Below the pieces are notes generated by a model. It worked only from the letters and a program-made list of their open reading frames with translations. It searched no databases and was not told where the DNA came from. DNA of 64,000 nt from NCBI GenBank assembly GCA_026954325.1, contig JAIXKK010000152.1, positions 1 through 64,000 on the forward strand, read 5' to 3'. The position numbers and the translations under genes are program-made. Origin of the DNA: Bryobacterales bacterium (lineage in GTDB: Bacteria; Acidobacteriota; Terriglobia; Bryobacterales; Bryobacteraceae). This document shows, in pieces, positions 58,652 through 64,000 of this stretch (positions are counted from its first letter, which is position 1; the number at the start of each line of letters is the position of its first letter).

Positions 58652-60583
58652 TTAGAGAGAAGCGGCGGACTTGGCCTCCGCCTGCCGGCCGGACTTCAGG
58701 AATGCCAGGAATTCCTCGGATTTCTTGGTCAAACCGGGAAATGCGGCAATCACCTTTTCATCGGGGTCAATGAGGACATAGTACGGAATGGCTATGGTGG
58801 AGAAGCGGGAGTTCTGTAACTCCTGGTTTCTTTCCGACTCGGCATCGGTACCATCTGTGTATAACTCGACCAACACGAACTTCCGCATCTCGTCCATAAT
58901 CTCCGGACGAGGGAACATATTTGCTTTCATCCAGTGGCAGTTCGTGCAGGCGTAGCCGGTGAAGTTGATGAATAGGAGCTTATGTTCCGCCCTGGCCTTG
59001 GCGAGGGCCTCCTTGTATTGGTTCTTCATCCAGACCAGTTGTTCGCCTCCGGCTGCCGTTCCACCCGGCGCGGCGCAGCCTTCACCGGCAAGCGGAACAT
59101 AGGCATCCAGTTCGCCCAACTTGCCGCAGAACATGCCCGGCAGCAGGCTGATGGAGAACATGAGGAAGGCGGAAGCGGCCAGGGTGCGGCCCACGCCCAT
59201 GTTCTGGTCCGGCTTGATGCCTTCCATTCTCAGAAGCCCAAGCAGATACAAACCGGGGAGCGCGAAGAGGACCACCCAGGCGGCGAGGAAGCGGTCGCGC
59301 GTGAGGAAATTCCACTGGAGCACCTGGTCGATGTTGCTTACGTACTTGAGGGACGCGGCTAACAGAACAAAGCCGAGCACTGTCTTCACCCTCGGAAGCC
59401 AGGCCCCGCTGCGCGGGAGGCTCGAGAGAGTGGAAGGAAACATGGCCAGCAGGAAGAAGGGAGAAGCCAGACCGGAGGAGAACGCCAGCATCCCGATGGC
59501 CGGCTGGAGTTTTCCACCCTGGACGGAAGCCGCCAGCAGACTCCCCACGAACGGGCCCACACAGGCGAACGAAGTGAGCGAGAAAGTCAGCCCCATGAGC
59601 AGCGATCCTACAACGCCGCCCTTGCTCTGCGAAGCCCGGTCCATCTTCGTCAACAGACCGGAAGGCAAGGTGATCTCGAATGCGCCGAGCAGGCTCAGTG
59701 AAAATGCGATAAAGACGATGGCGATGAATCCGTTCACCCAGGGATTGGACCCGAGTTGCACTACTCCGAACGGTCCCAGGAGGGCTGTGGTCACGAATCC
59801 CAGGGATGTGAAGAGAAGCACGATGCCGGTGGAGAAGACGCCGGCCTGAAGGATGCTGTCGGCGCGCGATGCGGACTGGCGGTTGAGGAAATAGGTCACC
59901 GTGAAGGGAATCATCGGGAAGACACAGGGAGTGAATACGGCGGCGAGGCCGAGTCCGAAGGCGAGCAGGGCGAATTGCACGAGATCGCCGCTGGTTTGCG
60001 ACGTGGGGGAAGGGGAGGAAGGCGGCTTCCCTGCCCCGGTGGCGCCACTCGCGGATACGCCCCCGGTGATCGGCGCATAGCCCGCGGGAAGCTCGAAGGA
60101 CGGCGCCGGGGCAGCGGCGTCAGGTGTCAGCGTGGCCGACGCAGTGCGGCGAACCGGGGGCAGGCATTGCTTGTCAGTGCAGGCTTGGTAGCGGGTGTTG
60201 GCGGTGAGTTCCAAGGGTTGGGCGGGCGCGCCGGGCTTCAGTTTCACCTTGAAGAAGAAAACAGCTTCTTTTTCGTAGGTTTCCGTCTCCAGATTAAAAT
60301 TCTGGTCAAATTTTCGATCCGGCTTCGGCCGGAAAACCTCCACTGCTTCGATGGCGTCGCTGGGAGCCAGGGAAAGTGTGGTGACGATGGGGCCGCCCTT
60401 GGGCGTGGTGGGAGAGTAGAGATGCCAAGGAGCCTCGATGGCGGCGGTGAGCTTGCCGATCGCCACTCCGCCCGGGCGTACGGAGGCCGGCTGAAACTCC
60501 AATTTCCACTTTATGGGGTCAAGACGCTTGGATTGACCAAACGCCAGCGGCGCGAGGAGAAGCGGGATCAAAAGACGGCGCAT
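58652..60583 (-). CDS. dsbD: Thiol:disulfide interchange protein DsbD
   Basis: A 643-residue membrane protein that carries electrons from cytosolic thioredoxin to periplasmic thiols. Three parts are visible: an exported N-terminal alpha domain (about 20-150) with the pair Cys135/Cys140 in YQACTDKQCLPP; a membrane domain (about 200-480) with the paired cysteines in FTPCVFPMIP and SFACVGPFVG; and a C-terminal thioredoxin-like gamma domain with FTGYACTNCHWMK. The leader is MRRLLIPLLLAPLAFGQ. The gene could serve cytochrome c maturation or other periplasmic thiol proteins. It stands alone on its strand. Confidence 0.94.
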   Translation of the reverse strand: MRRLLIPLLLAPLAFGQSKRLDPIKWKLEFQPASVRPGGVAIGKLTAAIEAPWHLYSPTTPKGGPIVTTLSLAPSDAIEAVEVFRPKPDRKFDQNFNLETETYEKEAVFFFKVKLKPGAPAQPLELTANTRYQACTDKQCLPPVRRTASATLTPDAAAPAPSFELPAGYAPITGGVSASGATGAGKPPSSPSPTSQTSGDLVQFALLAFGLGLAAVFTPCVFPMIPFTVTYFLNRQSASRADSILQAGVFSTGIVLLFTSLGFVTTALLGPFGVVQLGSNPWVNGFIAIVFIAFSLSLLGAFEITLPSGLLTKMDRASQSKGGVVGSLLMGLTFSLTSFACVGPFVGSLLAASVQGGKLQPAIGMLAFSSGLASPFFLLAMFPSTLSSLPRSGAWLPRVKTVLGFVLLAASLKYVSNIDQVLQWNFLTRDRFLAAWVVLFALPGLYLLGLLRMEGIKPDQNMGVGRTLAASAFLMFSISLLPGMFCGKLGELDAYVPLAGEGCAAPGGTAAGGEQLVWMKNQYKEALAKARAEHKLLFINFTGYACTNCHWMKANMFPRPEIMDEMRKFVLVELYTDGTDAESERNQELQNSRFSTIAIPYYVLIDPDEKVIAAFPGLTKKSEEFLAFLKSGRQAEAKSAASL

Positions 60584-60610
60584 GACAGGCTTATTCCTAT
60601 TGTAGGATGG

Positions 60611-62725
60611 TCATTCGATGAGAATTTTGCGGCGGCTGCGGGTGGGCTCGACGCCTGCGGTTTGGGCCGTGGCGACGAGTTCGGTACTTCCCGCGGCGGG
60701 CGCGGCGAGGCGGAAATTCCAGGTATGCGCGCCAAGAGCGGGGATCTCGAAAGTGACGGATTGCGATTCCCCGCCCTTAAAGGCCAAAGTAAGCTTGCCC
60801 CGGCGCGGGAGGGGATCGTCGTTAACCATCATGACGCTGTAGACGCGCTGTTCGGCGGGGCGGAGTTTCGGGTTCCAGAAGTTGATGTAGAGGCCGAGCG
60901 GCTTGAAGGCTTCGCGAACCCATTCCCGGAAGTTCGGTTCGAGTTCCAGTTTCTCGACGTCGCGCCAGTGATCGCCGGTCTTGACCCCCGGGTAGGAGCA
61001 GGTGAGCCAGGTGAAGTGGAGGACGCCGGCAAAGTTACGGTGGGCGCGCCAGAATTCGGTGAGCCCGGCGAGGGAATACGCGTAGAGTTGGAACCGCTGT
61101 TCGGGAGTGGCGTCCTTGCCCAGGAGCTTTTCGTAGACGGCTTCGGTGAGCAGGGTGGGCGTGCCGTCGCGGTTGAGCCAGAGCCAGCCGTACTCGTTGA
61201 GGATGACGGCATGGGCCGAGGGGTGGCCGGCGTTAGTGGTTTTGGCTCCGGTCATCTGCATCAACTCAGTCATGGAGAAATTGCCGCCGCCACGGATGCG
61301 CGAGAAGAGGTAAGGATGATCCTCGACGGGATCGTTGGGGCCCGAGGGGATGGAGTAGCCGTTGTCCCACGGCCGGTCAGAGAGATCGAGCGTGCGGACG
61401 GCGGGGATGACGCGTTCCCGGAGCATGTCGGAGTCGGTTTCATTGGAGGCGTCCCAGATGGCGAGTGACGGGTGGTTCCAGTGGTCGCGCATCCAATCGC
61501 GGTACTGGGCGATGAGTTCTTCTTCGCGGTAAGGAGGAAAATAGCCGCGGCCGTTCCAGATGAAGAACTCGTTTTGGATGAGAAGCCCGGCCTCATCGGC
61601 GATGTCGAACCAGAAGTCCGGCACGGGGCCGATGCAAAAGCGGAAGGCGTTCCAGTGGAACTGTTTGGGGAGATCGGAGAGCAGGCGTTTGACCCACGCG
61701 CGGTCCCAGGGGTGCTGTTTCGAGAGCGGGTCCTCGAAGAAGCGGTGGAGGGTGATGTTGGAGCCGCGCGGGAAGAAGGGTTTGCCGTTGAGGTAGGCGC
61801 GCTTGGTGGCGGTGTCGAAGCGGAACTCGCGGAAGCCGAAGCGGGTGTCCAAGGAATCCTGTCCGGCGGTGGTGCGCACGGTGTAGAGATACGGATCAGA
61901 GGGCGACCAGAGATGCGGCTGGGGGAGTCTGATGGTGGATTGGACGGAGGCGGATCGGCCCGGCGGGACGGTGAGGAAACGCGGCGCCGCGGAGAGTCCG
62001 GCGATGGAGTTCCTCACGTCGAGGCGGGCGGGTTCAGCGCCGCGGTTGCGAATGGTGGTTTCGATAAGGACCGTGGAGTCGTGGAGACGCGGGGCCACCT
62101 GGACGTGCTCGACGTAGGCGGCGGAGGGGAGAGCGATGAGGTCGACATCGTCGTAGATGCCCGGCGTCCACTTGTACTTTTCGAAATCCGTTCCGGCGGG
62201 GGCCCAGACGGGAAGAACGGCGGGGTGCGCTCCAATGCGGACGATGAGATGGTTGGTTTTGCCCCAGAGGACGGCTCCGGTGAGGTCGAAGAAAGTGGCG
62301 GCCCAGCAGGCGCGGGCCTCTCCGATGAAGTTGCCGTTGAGGTAAACCGCGTGGCCGAACTGGGCTTTACGGATGCGGAGGAGGAGCCGGCCGGTCTTGG
62401 GCGGGGCCAGGAACTGCCGTTTGTACCAAAGGAAGTTGCGGTCCTGGCGCGCGATGCCCGCGTTTTCGATTCGGGCCGATTCGGGCATTTTCTTCTCGCG
62501 GATGGAGGCCTGGATGAACTCACGTGAGTCGAAAGCGTCGATATTGGCGAGCGGCGGCGTGGCGGAGTGTGCGAGTCCGGGCACGGGAACGCTATGGGGC
62601 CAGGCTTGCGGAGGCTGGGCGCTGTCGACGGATTCGGCCAATTGCCAGGTTCCGTTGAGAGGGATGATGGCGCGGGAAGCAAGGGAGGCGAGCGCGGTGA
62701 GGAAAAAGAGACAGATGACTCTCAT
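60611..62725 (-). CDS. Secreted glycoside hydrolase family 2 protein
   Basis: A 704-residue enzyme with leader MRVICLFFLTALASLASRA. The three GH2 parts are seen: jelly-roll sugar-binding domain (about 22-200), immunoglobulin-like domain (about 205-300) and TIM barrel (about 305-600). The acid/base glutamate is in IWDASNETDSDM and the nucleophile probably in AVILNEYGWLW. A C-terminal beta region follows (KLTLAFKGGESQSVTF). Likely activity is beta-galactosidase, beta-mannosidase or beta-glucuronidase; sequence alone does not decide. It lies 26 bp after plsX on the same strand. Confidence 0.9.
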   Translation of the reverse strand: MRVICLFFLTALASLASRAIIPLNGTWQLAESVDSAQPPQAWPHSVPVPGLAHSATPPLANIDAFDSREFIQASIREKKMPESARIENAGIARQDRNFLWYKRQFLAPPKTGRLLLRIRKAQFGHAVYLNGNFIGEARACWAATFFDLTGAVLWGKTNHLIVRIGAHPAVLPVWAPAGTDFEKYKWTPGIYDDVDLIALPSAAYVEHVQVAPRLHDSTVLIETTIRNRGAEPARLDVRNSIAGLSAAPRFLTVPPGRSASVQSTIRLPQPHLWSPSDPYLYTVRTTAGQDSLDTRFGFREFRFDTATKRAYLNGKPFFPRGSNITLHRFFEDPLSKQHPWDRAWVKRLLSDLPKQFHWNAFRFCIGPVPDFWFDIADEAGLLIQNEFFIWNGRGYFPPYREEELIAQYRDWMRDHWNHPSLAIWDASNETDSDMLRERVIPAVRTLDLSDRPWDNGYSIPSGPNDPVEDHPYLFSRIRGGGNFSMTELMQMTGAKTTNAGHPSAHAVILNEYGWLWLNRDGTPTLLTEAVYEKLLGKDATPEQRFQLYAYSLAGLTEFWRAHRNFAGVLHFTWLTCSYPGVKTGDHWRDVEKLELEPNFREWVREAFKPLGLYINFWNPKLRPAEQRVYSVMMVNDDPLPRRGKLTLAFKGGESQSVTFEIPALGAHTWNFRLAAPAAGSTELVATAQTAGVEPTRSRRKILIE

Positions 62726-62751
62726 GGCGTCACCAGCCTATCATCTTACGG

Positions 62752-63786
62752 TTATTCCGCCGCGGCGGGCGCTGCTCCGTTCCCGATGGCGGATTTCCGC
62801 AGCTCATTGGCAATGCGCTCGTTGACATTTGCCTGGGCGAATTCAGCCGCCACGCGGACGGCGTTCTTGATGGCGTTGGGATTGGAGCGTCCGTGGCAGA
62901 TGATGCACACTCCGCGCACCCCGAGGAGCGGCGCGCCGCCGTATTCGGAATAATCCACCCGCTTCTTGAAATCGGTATAAGCCGAACGCGAGAGGACGTA
63001 GCCGATCTGGCGGGTGATGGTTTCGCGGAGCGATTCCTGAAGCATGTGCTTCATCACATCCACCACGCCCTCGCTGACCTTGAGCGCCACGTTGCCGATA
63101 AAGCCGTCGCACACCACGACATCGACCTCTCCCGTATAGAGATCGCGTCCTTCCACGTTGCCGATGAAGTTGATATCCAGCGTCTTCAGCAAGGGGGTGG
63201 CGGCGCGCGTGAGTTCATTTCCCTTGTGCTCCTCCTCACCGATGGACAGGAGTCCGACGCGCGGACGTTCGGTGCGGCAGATGACGCGGGAATAGATCTC
63301 GCCCATGATGGCAAACTGCGCCAGCATGCGCGGAGAGGAATCGACATTGGCGCCCACATCCACCATCACGGCGGGGCTTCCTTTCATGGTGGGGAAAACC
63401 TGAGCGAGGGCGGGGCGCTCGACGCCGCTGATCATTCCCTGGACCATTTTCGCGGTCGCCATGGCGGCGCCCGTATTGCCGGCCGACACCACCCCGTGGG
63501 CGATTCCCTCGCGCACCAGGCGCGAGGCGACACGAATGGAACTGTCCTTCTTCGTTCGCATTGCCTTGGCGGCGCTGTCCTCCATGGTGATCACTTCACT
63601 GGCGTGCTGCACCTTGATGGGAAGGCTCTTCCAGCCCTCATGCTGAGCCAGTTCCTGCTTGATGGCATCCTCTCTTCCTACCAGGATGACCTCAACGGGG
63701 AGAGTTTTTACGGCGCGGAGAACCCCTTCGACTTCGGCCTTGGGTGCGTTGTCGCCGCCCATGGCGTCCACGGCGATGGTGACCAT
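62752..63786 (-). CDS. plsX: Phosphate acyltransferase PlsX
   Basis: A 344-residue enzyme that makes acyl-phosphate from acyl-ACP, the first step of phospholipid synthesis by the PlsX/PlsY route. It begins MVTIAVDAMGGDNAPKAEVEG, with VVSAGNTGAAMATAKMV, VMVDVGANVDSSPRMLAQFA and VEGRDLYTGEVDVVVCDGFIGN as family blocks. It follows rpmF (45 bp apart), the classic rpmF-plsX order. The last residues are Ala-rich and add little. Confidence 0.95.
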   Translation of the reverse strand: MVTIAVDAMGGDNAPKAEVEGVLRAVKTLPVEVILVGREDAIKQELAQHEGWKSLPIKVQHASEVITMEDSAAKAMRTKKDSSIRVASRLVREGIAHGVVSAGNTGAAMATAKMVQGMISGVERPALAQVFPTMKGSPAVMVDVGANVDSSPRMLAQFAIMGEIYSRVICRTERPRVGLLSIGEEEHKGNELTRAATPLLKTLDINFIGNVEGRDLYTGEVDVVVCDGFIGNVALKVSEGVVDVMKHMLQESLRETITRQIGYVLSRSAYTDFKKRVDYSEYGGAPLLGVRGVCIICHGRSNPNAIKNAVRVAAEFAQANVNERIANELRKSAIGNGAAPAAAE

Positions 63787-63831
63787 AGAGTTAGTAATGA
63801 ACTAGATGGAAGAGCCTGCCACGGAGCTCGG

Positions 63832-64000
63832 TTACTGTTCTGCGACCTCGATCACTTCCCTGCCTTTGTATGTTCCGCAATGCGGACAAACCCGGTGAGG
63901 CATTTTCGGCTCCCCGCACTTCGGGCATTCCGACGATGAGGGCGACTTGAGATGATCGTGGGCCCGGCGGGTGCTGGTCCTCTCTTTGGAATGTCTGCGT
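63832..64000 (-). CDS. rpmF: Ribosomal protein bL32, 3' part (cut by window edge)
   Basis: The last 55 or so codons of bL32. The frame reads RRHSKERTSTRRAHDHLKSP and then the zinc ribbon ECPKCGEPKMPHRVCPHCGTY with four cysteines, ending GREVIEVAEQ. Only the first few residues (normally MPNPK...) lie beyond the edge. The order rpmF-plsX is conserved across bacteria. Confidence 0.93.
   Translation of the reverse strand, partial: RRHSKERTSTRRAHDHLKSPSSSECPKCGEPKMPHRVCPHCGTYKGREVIEVAEQ

Noticed and set aside
59756..61468. 570-codon plus-strand frame across dsbD and GH2
   Set aside because: It crosses the boundary of two well-supported minus-strand genes and has Gly/Ala/Arg-rich content without domains, a typical antisense artefact.

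Overview
The window looks like a piece of an Acidobacteriota chromosome, most likely the Bryobacterales/Solibacterales group. This is inferred from gene content and not from a marker phylogeny. The signs are high GC content, a paired DUF1501 and planctomycete-cytochrome (DUF1549/DUF1553) locus, a very large carboxypeptidase-regulatory-like TonB receptor, many Tat-exported 'RRxFL' proteins, a PEP-CTERM protein, plant-polymer hydrolases (GH28, GH2, heparinase-like) and bacterial microcompartment genes.

Layout. 1-8618 (minus strand): a cut-off Ser/Thr kinase, an isolated nuoI, a run of thioredoxin-fold protein, CoA-disulfide-reductase-like flavoprotein and STAS protein, a large GGDEF-EAL protein, asnS and a PIG-L deacetylase. 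8889-19090: two divergent gene sets separated by only 56 bp. The minus arm holds a UroD-type methyltransferase homologue, a homocysteine S-methyltransferase, an enolase-superfamily dehydratase, a GH28 and a Gfo/Idh/MocA oxidoreductase. The plus arm holds a corrinoid protein, DUF1638, an MtaA-type methyltransferase and a ferredoxin-ASKHA corrinoid activase. Together they read as a corrinoid methyl-transfer module physically linked to sugar-acid/pectin genes, and this is the most interesting part of the window. 19115-21950: a metallopeptidase, a beta-lactamase-family remnant and serA. 22021-34145: a DinB gene broken by a group II intron, then a two-component system, multicopper oxidase, degraded PadR gene and a tripartite RND efflux operon, with a well-formed operator/promoter before the oxidase.

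34157-38725: rodZ-like gene divergent from a glycan-type operon (GT2, two methyltransferases, glutaminyl-cyclase-like M28). 38728-44036: DUF1501, the planctomycete-type cytochrome protein and an alpha/beta hydrolase. 44044-47926: a class V aminotransferase convergent with a PduT-PduS pair and a TIM-barrel isomerase. PduS is a corrinoid reductase in known systems, so it may connect to the corrinoid module. 47973-56518: pepA, a heparinase II/III-like protein, a TonB receptor and a membrane-anchored winged-helix-type regulator. 56535-64000: a VapC remnant, a gene with an in-frame amber codon, a PEP-CTERM protein, dsbD, GH2, plsX and the 3' part of rpmF.

Several genes are broken or remnants: the beta-lactamase-family fragment, PadR, VapC, the amber-interrupted gene and the intron-split dinB. 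No tRNA, rRNA or CRISPR array was recognised.
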